A stretch of 64,000 bases of DNA from Leminorella richardii (GCF_900478135.1 NZ_LS483470.1:1360501-1424500); one strand, 5' to 3'. Positions 28,203 to 37,618 are shown, counted from the stretch's first letter. Notes: generated by a model from the sequence alone, not told the origin. Numbers and translations are program-made.

Positions 28203-29645
28203 CTATTGGCCTGCAGCAAGGCGCCTGACGATCGTCGCCAAGTGGGACACGGCCCGCTCTGTTTCTTCAGGGTTGGTAAAGTTGGCAAATCCCACCAGTA
28301 GCCCTTGCTCCACACTTTCAGTCGTTTGCCAGTGTGACAGCGCCTGCACAGCAAGTCCCTGCTGCCAAGCGTGTTGAGCAATCTCAATATCTGACAGGGC
28401 ACATTTTAGTTTGGTCAGCAGCTGGATGCCTCCCGCTTGAGGAACGACCTCCAAAAAGTCTCCTAGCTGCTGTTCCAGCGCCTGCGCCAGCCACTCACGC
28501 CGCTGGCGATAAAGTACTCTCATTCGCTTTAGGTGGCGATAAAAATGACCTTGGTGAATAAAATCTGCCACGCCTCCCTGAATGAGCGGCGGGCTGGCAC
28601 AAACGTGCAAACGGTTAGTCGCCTCAAAGGCGGTAACCAGCTCATCGGGAACCACAAGATAGGCTAGGCGTAGAGCCGGGAAGAGCGCTTTGCTGAATGT
28701 GCCGATATACAGCACGCTGTTCTGGCGATCGATGCTTTTTAGCGGCGGAAGCGGCCTTCCGTGATAGCGAAACTCACTGTCGTAGTCGTCTTCGACTATC
28801 CATGAGGAGCGGCTATTGGCCCAGTCCAATAGCGCGAGTCGTCGTTCCAGGCTAAGGGATACGCCCAGCGGACTTTGGTGGGTAGGCGTTAAGATTGCCA
28901 TGCGAGCATTTGGGCAGGCGGCCGCGCCTGCGGCGATATCCATTCCCTGTTCATCTACGGCAACGGGGACTGGCTGCATTCCCGACAGGGCTAGTAGAGA
29001 TGACGTGACGGGATAGCCAGGGTCTTCATGCCATACTGCATCACCGGGCTGTAATAGCGTCTTGAGGATCATATCCAAAGCCGTAGGGTAGCCTGCACAG
29101 ATAAAAATCTGCTCTGGACTGCAAACAATGCTTCGAGAAACGTGCAGATAGTGTGCAATTGCCTCACGCAGTTCAAACAGGCCGTTTAGAGCAGGAAGCG
29201 ACAGCGAGGCGGCTGTGGAAGCTCGCAGACGGCGAGTAACAAGACGCTGCCAGAGCGCGCGTGGAAACATATCTAAAGCCGGTAGCCCCAGCTGAAACGG
29301 TCGAGAAGATTCTGAAGAGTAAAAGGCGGTTGCCGGAACGGCTGCGGTGGGTTTTTTAGCGGCTGTGGCGCTGAGTATTGATGCTTTGGTGAGTTGAGCA
29401 GAGACGTAAGTACCTGCCTGACCGCGGCTTTGCAAAAAGCCTTCCGCAATTAGCGCGCTGTAGGCATTTTCTACCGTAGCGCGCGCAACGCCGAGGTCAC
29501 TGGCTAATCCTCGCAGCGAAGGTAGTCGACTGTTGGGAGCCAGCGTCCCTTGAATAATCGCTTCTTTTAACCGCTGATAAATTTGACGATGAAGCGGTTC
29601 GAGCTGGCGTCGTTCTCGTGAGAGGTTAGCTAAAATAGAGTACAT
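28203..29645 (-). CDS. MocR-family (GntR-aminotransferase fusion) regulator
   Basis: A 480-residue PLP-dependent transcription factor: GntR winged helix at residues about 12-80 (NSRLPSLRGLASDLGVARATVENAYSAL) fused to a fold-type I aminotransferase domain. The PLP-binding lysine lies in GTFSKALFPALRLAY near residue 316, and VEDDYDSEFRY is the cofactor-stacking segment. PdxR and similar proteins respond to PLP and amino-acid adducts. It is divergent from the AhpD-like gene with a 104-base gap, and probably controls that gene, a common pairing. Confidence 0.9.
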   Translation of the reverse strand: MYSILANLSRERRQLEPLHRQIYQRLKEAIIQGTLAPNSRLPSLRGLASDLGVARATVENAYSALIAEGFLQSRGQAGTYVSAQLTKASILSATAAKKPTAAVPATAFYSSESSRPFQLGLPALDMFPRALWQRLVTRRLRASTAASLSLPALNGLFELREAIAHYLHVSRSIVCSPEQIFICAGYPTALDMILKTLLQPGDAVWHEDPGYPVTSSLLALSGMQPVPVAVDEQGMDIAAGAAACPNARMAILTPTHQSPLGVSLSLERRLALLDWANSRSSWIVEDDYDSEFRYHGRPLPPLKSIDRQNSVLYIGTFSKALFPALRLAYLVVPDELVTAFEATNRLHVCASPPLIQGGVADFIHQGHFYRHLKRMRVLYRQRREWLAQALEQQLGDFLEVVPQAGGIQLLTKLKCALSDIEIAQHAWQQGLAVQALSHWQTTESVEQGLLVGFANFTNPEETERAVSHLATIVRRLAAGQ

Positions 29646-29749
29646 GATGGCCTAGTTAAATAAGCATTTTATGGCTCTATGATATGAACCATGTTGGCGC
29701 TAAAGTCTACCTTAATCAATCCTGAACGATGAATATGAAGAGGTTATAG

Positions 29750-30181
29750 ATGATTAAGCAGCGTTTAAAATATGCCGAACTGTCACCTGCGCCGTATCAA
29801 AGCATGCTGGCAACGCTTACTGCGCTGGGAAAAGGCGAGTTGGATAATGCCATTATCGAACTTGTCTATATGCGAGTGTCCCAGATCAACGGCTGTGCTT
29901 ACTGCTTAGACATGCATGGGAAAGCGTTGCGTAAGTCTGGATATAGTCAGGCCAAGCTTGATACTCTGGCCGGCTGGCAGGTTAGTCATGAATTTAACGA
30001 AGCAGAGCGTGCTGTTTTAGAGTGGACAGATTCAGTTACGTTGATTGCCGCCACCGGTGCACCGGACAGCGCGTTTAACGCTCTACAGGCGCACTTTAGC
30101 GACAGCGAAATTAGTGAACTGACGTTTGCTATTAGCATTATGAACGCCTTTAATCGCTTGGCCATTAGTATGAGGCAATAG
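29750..30181 (+). CDS. AhpD-like carboxymuconolactone decarboxylase-family protein
   Basis: A 143-residue all-helical protein of the CMD/AhpD family, with the redox CxxC and histidine in INGCAYCLDMHGKAL near residues 47-60. Such proteins reduce peroxides or act as thiol-dependent peroxidase partners. It lies divergent from a MocR regulator, a frequent arrangement. Confidence 0.88.
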   Translation: MIKQRLKYAELSPAPYQSMLATLTALGKGELDNAIIELVYMRVSQINGCAYCLDMHGKALRKSGYSQAKLDTLAGWQVSHEFNEAERAVLEWTDSVTLIAATGAPDSAFNALQAHFSDSEISELTFAISIMNAFNRLAISMRQ

Positions 30182-30275
30182 TCGATCTTTGTGAGCTTCC
30201 AGACTATCGTCACAGGTATGAAGGCTGTATGTTTGTGTACAGGAGACCGTCTGTGGCGATAGCGTGGAGTTAAGC

Positions 30276-30947
30276 ATGAAAGATACCGTTGAGATTTTTA
30301 GCCGACGTCGCGTGAACGTTGAGAAACTGCTTCCTTACGGATTTCAACAGGATGACGGTGGCTATCTTTATCAGGCCGATTTAGTTAAAGGCCAGTTTAA
30401 GATGACGGTGGTGGTTTCTCCTGAAGGCGCTGTGACAACGGCAGTGGTGGACGCATCCACAGGGGAGGACTATGTACTTCATCGCGTCGCGGCTACTGTT
30501 GGCGAGTTTGTCGGTAAGGTGCGTGAAGAGTACGAGCAGGTGCTTATTCATATTGCCGATACGTGCTTTACCTCCGACGTTTTTAAAAGCCAAATGGCTA
30601 AGCAGATTATTCAGTTTGTCCGCGATAAATATCACTCCGAGCTGGAGTTTCTCTGGCCTCGCACTCCCGATAACGCTATTTTTCGGCGTGTAGACAATGC
30701 CAAGTGGTACGGTGCAATACTGACAGTCAGTGGTAAAACGCTGGGTTTGGATGATGCTTCTCGGCTAGAAATCCTGAATGTGCGTATGAGGCCGGATGAC
30801 GTCGTGGCGCTGACTGACGGTAAAAAATACTTTCCAGGCTACCACATGAACAAAAAGCACTGGGTTACTCTTCGCCTAGACGGTTCTGTGCCTATCGAAG
30901 AGATATTGATGCGGATTGATGATAGCTTTGGGCTTGTGGGGGCCTGA
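30276..30947 (+). CDS. MmcQ/YjbR-family protein
   Basis: A 223-residue protein. The C-terminal half carries the YjbR hallmark FPGYHMNKKHWVTLRLDG and fits the CyaY-like fold of this family; the N-terminal about 100 residues are an extension with no motif I recognise. Start 30276 (MKDTVEIF) is chosen because it follows GGAG at seven bases; a GTG 12 bases earlier is inside that site. Function is unknown; some relatives have been called DNA-binding, weakly supported. Confidence 0.8.
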   Translation: MKDTVEIFSRRRVNVEKLLPYGFQQDDGGYLYQADLVKGQFKMTVVVSPEGAVTTAVVDASTGEDYVLHRVAATVGEFVGKVREEYEQVLIHIADTCFTSDVFKSQMAKQIIQFVRDKYHSELEFLWPRTPDNAIFRRVDNAKWYGAILTVSGKTLGLDDASRLEILNVRMRPDDVVALTDGKKYFPGYHMNKKHWVTLRLDGSVPIEEILMRIDDSFGLVGA

Positions 30948-31032
30948 CGAAAGATGAAGTCGTGTGCAGTATTTCTTTGAAGAAATTATCGAGCGTGAGC
31001 GAGTGACAAAGGGAGTATTAAAGGAGCGGTAA

Positions 31033-32196
31033 ATGGAGCAGTTAAAGCGATTAAGGCGCTTAACGCTAGCGAAGCAGGGGCTATTATCAAAGAAAGTATT
31101 TAGCGCTGATATCACAGGAACGCTGAGCGCCATTGAGCATTTGGGATATGTGCAGATTGATACGATTTCCGTCGTTGAGCGGGCACATCATCATGTTCTC
31201 TGGAGCCGTGTGCCAAACTATATCCCCGCTCAATTAAACACACTGATCGAAAATAGGGATATTTTTGAGTATTGGTATCACGCGGCCTCTTATCTTCCCA
31301 TGAAAGATTTTCGATTTGCTTTGCCGCACATGAATGCTATTCGGCGAGGTGAAAAGACGCACTTTCATTCCTCTGATAAAAAAACGATGAATGAGGTTAT
31401 TTCTCGAGTTAAGGCCGAGGGGCCTGTACGAGCAAGAGATATGGAAAGCAAGTCCAATGAAAAAAAGGGCGGCTGGTCCATTTCTAATACCCATAAGCGA
31501 GCGTTAGAAGCCCTGTTCATACGGGGTGACCTGATGATTTGTAAGCGGAACGGCATGGAAAAAGTCTATGATTTGACTGAGCGCTGTTTACCTTCAGGCA
31601 TAAATACCCAAGAACCAACAGTGGACGAATATGCTGAATATATTCTTGAGACAACAATCAGGGCTCACGGTGTATTTGACTGGAAGCAGTTAATGCATTT
31701 GAAAACGGGTAAACCGCTGAAAGAGGCTATGCAGCAGGGGCTTAACGATCGTCTTCAATCAGGGGTCGTAAAGAAAATCGTCCTTGATGATTCAAATGAG
31801 CTTTATGTGGACTCAGTAGCATACGAACAGCCACTTGCTTTTGATAGCGCAATAAGGATTTTATCGCCTTTTGATAATTTGGTGATTCACCGAGATAGAT
31901 TGAATTCGCTTTTTAATTTTGACTATAAAATCGAATGCTATGTGACTCCCAGTAAAAGAAAGTATGGCTACTTTTGTTTACCGATCCTCTATAACGAAAC
32001 GCTGATTGGTCGAATTGACTGTAAAGCCCATAGGAGTCAACGCCGCTTTGAAGTGGTGGGGCTGTTTTTAGAAAATCATCAATTTGAGAGGGATGAGTTT
32101 TATTCGACTTTAATTGATGAATTACAAAAATTTGCTGATTTCAATGAATGCCCTGAACTTGATAAGAAAGTTGTTGATAACGTTTTAAAGCATTAA
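31033..32196 (+). CDS. AlkZ/YcaQ-family DNA glycosylase (winged-helix)
   Basis: A 387-residue protein of the HTH_42 family. GYVQIDTISVVERAHHHVLWSR near residue 40 carries the QxD catalytic motif (QID) and the conserved histidines of AlkZ and YcaQ, which unhook DNA interstrand crosslinks. Winged-helix repeats follow. The C-terminal SPFDNLVIHRDRLNSLFNFDY matches the family. It is about as long as E. coli YcaQ (AlkX). Its base composition is more AT-rich than that of the preceding genes, as expected near the boundary with the accessory region. Confidence 0.85.
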   Translation: MEQLKRLRRLTLAKQGLLSKKVFSADITGTLSAIEHLGYVQIDTISVVERAHHHVLWSRVPNYIPAQLNTLIENRDIFEYWYHAASYLPMKDFRFALPHMNAIRRGEKTHFHSSDKKTMNEVISRVKAEGPVRARDMESKSNEKKGGWSISNTHKRALEALFIRGDLMICKRNGMEKVYDLTERCLPSGINTQEPTVDEYAEYILETTIRAHGVFDWKQLMHLKTGKPLKEAMQQGLNDRLQSGVVKKIVLDDSNELYVDSVAYEQPLAFDSAIRILSPFDNLVIHRDRLNSLFNFDYKIECYVTPSKRKYGYFCLPILYNETLIGRIDCKAHRSQRRFEVVGLFLENHQFERDEFYSTLIDELQKFADFNECPELDKKVVDNVLKH

Positions 32197-32478
32197 GCGA
32201 ATCGAGGAGAGCTATTTGTTATTCGCATTTGTATCATCTTTCCCCTACTAGACGCTGTTTTATAGCAGCTTCTAGTCTTCACGCAACACCCATATTCTGA
32301 GCTAATTTTGTGCTACCGATCGTAACATGATGCATAATTCTCACATCATCCACTGAAATATCTGAACGCTTCTCCAAACCTCCAATAACAGTACAGGGTT
32401 TCCTCACTGAGTTTCCTCATAACCTTTATTATAGCTTTACACCTATATAGTCTATGATCTATATTTATGGAGGGTTCT

Positions 32479-32832
32479 GTGTGGACAATTAAAACAACGG
32501 ATAGGTTCGATAATTGGTTTACCTCACTCAGCGATACCGATCGCGTTAGTGTGCTCGCTGCACTGATGATTCTGCGGGAAAGAGGGCCGGGGTTACCCAG
32601 ACCTTATGCCGATACGCTCAGAGGCTCCAGCTATAGCAATATGAAAGAGCTGCGTATACAGAGTCGGGGCGATCCGATACGGGCATTTTTCGCTTTTGAC
32701 CTTGAGCGCACTGGGATTGTGCTGTGTGCTGGTAATAAAGTTGGTAATGAAAAGAGTTTTTACAATGAGATGCTCCCGATTGCAGACAGGGAGTTCACAA
32801 ACTGGCTAAATACATTAAAAGAGAAGGAGTAA
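32479..32832 (+). CDS. HigB/RelE-like toxin (Gp49 family)
   Basis: A 117-residue predicted mRNA interferase. Start GTG 32479 (MWTIKTTDRF) is chosen because GGAGGG sits four bases before it; the ATG at 32467 has no ribosome site. YSNMKELRIQSRGDPIRAFFAFD is the core of HigB-like toxins, with several basic residues for RNA binding. It is followed four bases later by an HTH antitoxin gene, the reversed toxin-first order of higBA. Confidence 0.88.
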   Translation: MWTIKTTDRFDNWFTSLSDTDRVSVLAALMILRERGPGLPRPYADTLRGSSYSNMKELRIQSRGDPIRAFFAFDLERTGIVLCAGNKVGNEKSFYNEMLPIADREFTNWLNTLKEKE

Positions 32833-32836
32833 CGCG

Positions 32837-33139
32837 ATGGGCAGAACGCTGGAACAGCTTATTGCTGATGAAAAACCAGAGGTTGTCGCTGAAGCGCAGG
32901 CAGTGGCGACAGATATTTTGCTCAATATCCATCTTGCTGAACTGCGCGAAAAAGTGCAGAAAACGCAGGTCGAAATGGCTCAAACTCTGGGTATTAAACA
33001 GCCTACTGTGGCAGGGATGGAAAAACCGGGACGTGACCTGAAACTTTCTACACTCAAACGCTACGTTGAGGCGGCGGGCGGCAAACTGCGACTTGATGTT
33101 GAACTGCCGGATGGCTCTCATTATGGGTTTGTTTTGTAG
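32837..33139 (+). CDS. HigA-like antitoxin (XRE)
   Basis: A 100-residue protein with an XRE helix-turn-helix (KTQVEMAQTLGIKQPTVAGME near residues 42-62) that both binds the toxin and represses the operon. AAGGAG is eight bases before ATG. It forms an operon with the preceding toxin. Confidence 0.88.
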   Translation: MGRTLEQLIADEKPEVVAEAQAVATDILLNIHLAELREKVQKTQVEMAQTLGIKQPTVAGMEKPGRDLKLSTLKRYVEAAGGKLRLDVELPDGSHYGFVL

Positions 33140-33608
33140 GTGTGGGGTGGGGGATTTGGGGTAGCAAATGTGCTGATACGCCTCTGAGATAGTCGCGAGA
33201 GATTAATCGTGAAGCATGAGGCATTGTACCTAAGCAAATATAACCTTCGTCCTGTCGTTAGTGTCTCTCCGGCGCGGCTTTGATATGGAAGCTGTGCCGC
33301 ATTTCGTTTATTTGATCCATCATAATCCTTTGAACTATAAAAACAGTTTTCTATTATCGACCTTCTTACCACGAACTAAGCTCCCGCCTGCACAAAATGC
33401 TTCATGACCTGAAAGAAGCGCCTTATGTATCAGGATGGTCGCTGTTTTACCGACAATGCCGCATTTGAAAACTGCCGGATCTGTCCTTAGATGGATTACG
33501 GCTTTCCTCACGCATTATTACGCTAAGGAGATCGTAATGAATATGATGAATAATTGTGCATCGTCTATCGCAAATGTTATATTAAAATATAATATTTGGA
33601 GGTGCTCT
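33140..33608. other. Gene-free stretch between two toxin-antitoxin operons
   Basis: About 470 bases with no complete gene. A remnant frame at 33413-33484 would read RLMYQDGRCFTDNAAFENCR near its C terminus, like the decayed end of a small protein. The 28-base segment at 33396-33423 recurs inverted inside the island at 39415-39442. An AT-rich block (33575-33600) precedes the next antitoxin. Confidence 0.5.
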
Positions 33609-33866
33609 ATGTATACAACTCGCCTGAAAAAGGTCGGTGGCTCTATCATGCTGACGGTTCCTCCTGCTGTGTTGAAAACGCTGGCGCTGTCGACGGACAG
33701 CGAAGTGGGTATGACTATTGAGAATGGCTGCCTGATTATTGAACCCCAGAAACGGCCCCGTTATTCGCTTGAGGAGCTGCTGGCGCAGTGCGATCCGCAC
33801 GCCGAAATGAGCGAAGAGGATCGTGAATGGATTGATGCGCCTGCGGTGGGTAAGGAGATCCTCTAA
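33609..33866 (+). CDS. MazE/PemI/ChpS-like antitoxin
   Basis: An 85-residue AbrB-fold antitoxin: N-terminal DNA-binding half (TTRLKKVGGSIMLTVPP) and an acidic C-terminal toxin-binding half (PRYSLEELLAQCDPHAEMSE), the latter very like E. coli ChpS. Start 33609 follows GGAGG by six bases. It stops directly before the toxin gene. Confidence 0.88.
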   Translation: MYTTRLKKVGGSIMLTVPPAVLKTLALSTDSEVGMTIENGCLIIEPQKRPRYSLEELLAQCDPHAEMSEEDREWIDAPAVGKEIL

Positions 33867-34199
33867 ATGGACAGAGGGGAAATCTGGCTTGTTTCACTGG
33901 ATCCGATTGCTGGTCACGAGCAAAGCGGAAAACGCCCGGTACTTATCGTATCGAAGGCATCGTTTAACAATCTGACCCGGCTACCCGTTGTTGTTCCCGT
34001 TACCAGCGGCGGAAACTTTGCCCGCACAGCCGGTTTTACCGTCTCACTGGATGGTTCGGGAACAAAAACAACAGGGGTTATTCGCTGCGACCAACCGAGA
34101 ACTATTGATATAGGCGCTCGTAATGGCAAGCGGTTGGAGCGTATACCTGACAGTATTACCAACGAGGTGCTGGCTCGACTAGGGGCTATTCTTTTCTGA
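33867..34199 (+). CDS. MazF/PemK/ChpB-like toxin
   Basis: A 110-residue endoribonuclease of the MazF family. MDRGEIWLVSLDPIAGHEQSG and RPVLIVS are the standard opening, and GVIRCDQPRTID is the conserved catalytic arginine loop. It begins immediately after the antitoxin stop, a coupled pair. It directly precedes the left island boundary. Confidence 0.9.
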   Translation: MDRGEIWLVSLDPIAGHEQSGKRPVLIVSKASFNNLTRLPVVVPVTSGGNFARTAGFTVSLDGSGTKTTGVIRCDQPRTIDIGARNGKRLERIPDSITNEVLARLGAILF

Positions 34200-34212
34200 T
34201 ATATGAAAAGCA

Positions 34213-34240
34213 AAAAGCCCGCTTTATAAAGCGGGCTTTT
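34213..34240. terminator. Terminator originally belonging to the tRNA-Asn gene
   Basis: A perfect 14-bp palindromic hairpin with arms AAAAGCCCGCTTTA and TAAAGCGGGCTTTT. The same hairpin type stands directly beyond the intact tRNA-Asn at 45144-45168. Here it is followed by the left att copy instead of a tRNA, so the island has pushed the tRNA gene 8 kb away from its terminator. Confidence 0.85.
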
Positions 34241-34241
34241 G

Positions 34242-34263
34242 AAATTTGGCTCCTCTGACTGGA
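34242..34263. repeat. Island attachment site, left copy (3' end of tRNA-Asn)
   Basis: 22 bases identical to 42167-42188. They comprise the CCA end and the last bases of the tRNA-Asn acceptor and T-arm (TGGCTCCTCTGACTGGA on the plus strand). The match ends at the next base. This is the classical product of integration into a tRNA 3' end. Confidence 0.9.
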
Positions 34264-34707
34264 TGCGACATTCTTTTTATCTAATTGAATTTAAAATGAT
34301 TTTATTTTTTAAATCAAAATGAGGCCCTTATAAAGGCCCCATATGTTATTGCTGTTTTGAAATGTGACATTTGTCACGTTTTATATTGCTGTACTGTCAG
34401 TTGATAGATATTACAGTCGACTTTGTGCCAGAAGCGGATGTTGCCGACACAGTACTGCGTCATTGAAAGGGAGTAAACCAATGAAACTGACGTTAGCGGG
34501 TTCTCATTTTCTGATTTCGAAGAGCATTTTGTAGGATATCAAGAGGCAAGATTTCCATGAGGATGCTTATGTGAGGCTGCAATTTTCTGAACTCCTTTAA
34601 CATTTTCGGTGATCAGCATTTGAACTATCCATCTGCTTGCAACATACTGTCAAATATGGGAATTAGTAATTTCAAAGAAACCATCAACGATAACTATTGG
34701 ATATGCC
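34264..34707. other. Left-end non-coding part of the island
   Basis: 440 AT-rich bases. Contents are a hairpin (GGCCCTTATAAAGGCCC near 34323-34340), a palindrome GTGACATTTGTCAC at 34364-34377, and a 17-codon frame at 34481-34534 with an AAGGGAG ribosome site that may be a truncated gene start. No convincing gene was found. Confidence 0.5.
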
Positions 34708-35919
34708 ATGGCCGACAGAAGTGCAGTTGACACAATACGAGGTTATTTTTATCAATTTGATCTAACTATTCTAAGCATCTTGAAACTAACATCCTTAGAC
34801 GAATCTGTTGAAATCGAATGCACTGAGGACATTGACATTCGAACCGCAACAGACGTCACAGCTACACAATGCAAATATTACGCCAAGACCGAATACAACC
34901 ACTCTGTCATCAAAGATGCGATAAAGCATATGGTATCGCATTTCAAGGAAACGCTATCAGGTACGAAGCCAAAGATCTTTTACTCTATATATGGACACTA
35001 TGCGTCAGGCCAAGAAAAATTGGATGTAGAGATAAACGTTGATTTCCTAAAGAAACACTTCCTAACCTACACCAAGGAAAAAATCACATACCACCATCAT
35101 CAAGATTTACAACTTACAGATGCAGATCTTGAAGAGTTCCTAAATCGGTTAACCATAAATATCAGAGCAGTAGAGTTTAATACACAGTTTCAAGAAGTGA
35201 TCGACATTCTCCAAACGATCTTTAAGACTAAACAGTTCTCAGCTGAATACTTTTATTACAACAACGCACTAGCTGTTATACGAGAACTTTCAATCGAGGC
35301 AGTTCAAAAAAATCGTTCGATTACAAAGAAAGAATTCTTAGAAAGGATCAATACTTCCAGCGTTCTCTTTAATGAATGGTTCGTTGAGAAAAAAGGGAGA
35401 AAAGCACATTTTGCGGCTCTACGTAATCAATATTTCTCAGAAGTTAACATATCTCCATTTGAACGCTTCTTTCTGGTAGAAATAGATACGGCTTCTTACG
35501 TTCGATACGAACTCAAAAATCTTCTATTTGAGTTTTCCCGGAAGTGGTCCAAATTGTCGAGGCGAGAACCTGCTCCTTTCTGCCCGTACATATATATACA
35601 TGGATTATCGGAGAGTGAGTTACTCGCACTAAAAAGTGAACTTAATACCGAAGGTTTTAAGTTTATAGACGGTCACGATTTCCATGGTGCTGATTTTAGC
35701 TGCCAATCTATTGTTCAGAAAGCTACATATGGTAATGGTATCAAACTTAAAATTCTAAATATTCTTCAAAATGTTAATCATACTGTAGATACCATTACTA
35801 AGACTCGACGTATTTACCAATTTCACATAGGCCCTAGCTTCTTTGAATACGATAAACCAGCAGTTCAACATGTCAAAATTCAGATAGAACAACTTTCAGA
35901 CGTCAAGTCAATCATCTAG
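34708..35919 (+). CDS. Predicted DUF4297-like nuclease, partner of HerA
   Basis: A 403-residue protein, low in GC compared with the chromosome. The N-terminal region (YFYQFDLTILSIL, then EIECTEDIDIRTATDVTATQ and CKYY) has the acidic residues and QxK of the PD-(D/E)xK fold as seen in DUF4297/Cap4-type nucleases. The rest is mostly helical and unrecognised. It is followed 16 bases later by a HerA-type ATPase, a pairing known from HerA-DUF4297 anti-phage systems. By analogy it would cut DNA within a HerA complex upon infection. The family assignment is by motif only, so an unnamed nuclease family is possible. Confidence 0.65.
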   Translation: MADRSAVDTIRGYFYQFDLTILSILKLTSLDESVEIECTEDIDIRTATDVTATQCKYYAKTEYNHSVIKDAIKHMVSHFKETLSGTKPKIFYSIYGHYASGQEKLDVEINVDFLKKHFLTYTKEKITYHHHQDLQLTDADLEEFLNRLTINIRAVEFNTQFQEVIDILQTIFKTKQFSAEYFYYNNALAVIRELSIEAVQKNRSITKKEFLERINTSSVLFNEWFVEKKGRKAHFAALRNQYFSEVNISPFERFFLVEIDTASYVRYELKNLLFEFSRKWSKLSRREPAPFCPYIYIHGLSESELLALKSELNTEGFKFIDGHDFHGADFSCQSIVQKATYGNGIKLKILNILQNVNHTVDTITKTRRIYQFHIGPSFFEYDKPAVQHVKIQIEQLSDVKSII

Positions 35920-35935
35920 TTGAAGGAAACTTAAC

Positions 35936-37618
35936 ATGGACCCTAGACAAGAAGAACAAATTAATGCCCAAGTCATTGCAGTATTCCCAGATAAAGTACG
36001 TATCATCGTGGATGACCTTGAGGATTTTAAAATAGCGGAAGAGTCACTGAAAGTTGGTTCTTACGTCAAAATTGCGGATAACGAAAATGCAGTTCTTATA
36101 GCAATCATTGAAAACTTCCAAATAGCAGTTAGCGCTGAAGGGAAGCGGGATCACATCATTGAAGCTTTTCCTTTAGGCATCTTAAGAAATGGTAAGTTTG
36201 AACGAGGCGGTGATTCACTAGCTATTCCGCCAAAAGAGGTCCAGCCCGCAACCATCTCTGACATAAAGAAAATCTATGAAGACTCGGTGCCTAAAGAGGC
36301 ATCTTTTCGTTTTGCTACATTATCCTCAAATATAAGTGTTCCAGTTCCCGTAAACGGAGATAAATTTTTCAACAAACATATTGCTGTCGTCGGGTCTACT
36401 GGCTCAGGAAAATCACATACTTTAGCAACTATTATTCAGAAAGCTGTATCCGAAAAAGGAGATGGTTTCTCATTAAATAATTCACATGTAATTATTTTCG
36501 ACATACACTCTGAGTATAAATCAGCATTTCCTTCAGCAAACCATATTGATATATCCAATTTAGCTTTACCATATTGGATGCTGAATAGTGAAGAATTGGA
36601 GGAATTCTTCCTCGATACTGAAGCCAACGATCACAATCAGAGAAATATTTTCAAAGAAGCCATAATAAAAGATCGCCTTGCAAAATTTTCAGGTTCAGCC
36701 TCTGAAAAACAAAATATTCACCTCGATACTCCTATTCTATTCGATATTCGGGAAGTTCTTGCGTACGCAATTGCAAAAAATGAAGAGATGGTCAATACCG
36801 GAGAGGTTTACGCTTCGAGCAATAAAGAGAAAGCGGGACAGCCAAAATACACACAAGGTAGTCTTCATGGAAAACTGACTAACTTTGTGAATCGACTTGA
36901 GAACAAGCTTAATGATAGTAGGCTAAACTTCTTTCTTGGCGAGCAGTCCATGAAAATCACTTTCGAAGAAACCCTCCAAAAACTGCTAGGATACTCCTCG
37001 AAAAGTGAATCGAACGTAACCGTTATTGACTTAAGTGGAGTTCCGTTCGAAGTTCTGAGTATAACTGTCTCACTTATCTCACGCCTCGTATTCGAATACG
37101 GTTATATATACAAACGTATACGTTGTGCCAAAAACCCAAATGAGAAAATCAATAATGACATTCCGATTCTGCTCGTTTATGAAGAAGCGCATAAATATGT
37201 CCCTAATAGTGATCTTTCAAAATATCGAGCTTCAAAAGTAGCCATAGAGCGAATTGCAAAGGAAGGACGAAAATATGGCGTAACATTGCTGCTAGCAAGT
37301 CAACGTCCATCCGAAATATCCGAAACAATCTTTTCGCAGTGCAGTAACTTTATTGCTATGCGCTTAACCAATCCAGCGGATCAAGGATACGTTAAAAAGT
37401 TACTGCCAGATTCACTCGGTTCGTTGATCGATAAAATGACATCGTTCCGTCAAGGGGAAGCATTACTGGTTGGCGAATCTATAATTCTTCCCTCAATCGT
37501 CCAAATTGAGCCATGTATACACACCCCATCTTCTAGTGATATCCCGTACTGGCAACTTTGGAAGGAAGAATGGAAAAATATGGACTTTGCTGCTATTAAG
37601 GAAGAGTGGTATAAATAA
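35936..37618 (+). CDS. HerA-like (DUF87) hexameric ATPase
   Basis: A 560-residue HerA/FtsK-superfamily motor. An N-terminal HAS-barrel precedes the Walker A VVGSTGSGKSHTLATII near residue 150. Walker B is IPILLVYEEAHKYVP near residue 416, followed by the arginine-rich RIAKEGRKYGVTLLLASQRPSEIS of HerA proteins. HerA partners a nuclease and pumps or regulates DNA. It is co-transcribed with the predicted nuclease upstream. AT-rich codon use matches its partner and sets the pair apart from the rest of the island. Confidence 0.9.
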   Translation: MDPRQEEQINAQVIAVFPDKVRIIVDDLEDFKIAEESLKVGSYVKIADNENAVLIAIIENFQIAVSAEGKRDHIIEAFPLGILRNGKFERGGDSLAIPPKEVQPATISDIKKIYEDSVPKEASFRFATLSSNISVPVPVNGDKFFNKHIAVVGSTGSGKSHTLATIIQKAVSEKGDGFSLNNSHVIIFDIHSEYKSAFPSANHIDISNLALPYWMLNSEELEEFFLDTEANDHNQRNIFKEAIIKDRLAKFSGSASEKQNIHLDTPILFDIREVLAYAIAKNEEMVNTGEVYASSNKEKAGQPKYTQGSLHGKLTNFVNRLENKLNDSRLNFFLGEQSMKITFEETLQKLLGYSSKSESNVTVIDLSGVPFEVLSITVSLISRLVFEYGYIYKRIRCAKNPNEKINNDIPILLVYEEAHKYVPNSDLSKYRASKVAIERIAKEGRKYGVTLLLASQRPSEISETIFSQCSNFIAMRLTNPADQGYVKKLLPDSLGSLIDKMTSFRQGEALLVGESIILPSIVQIEPCIHTPSSSDIPYWQLWKEEWKNMDFAAIKEEWYK

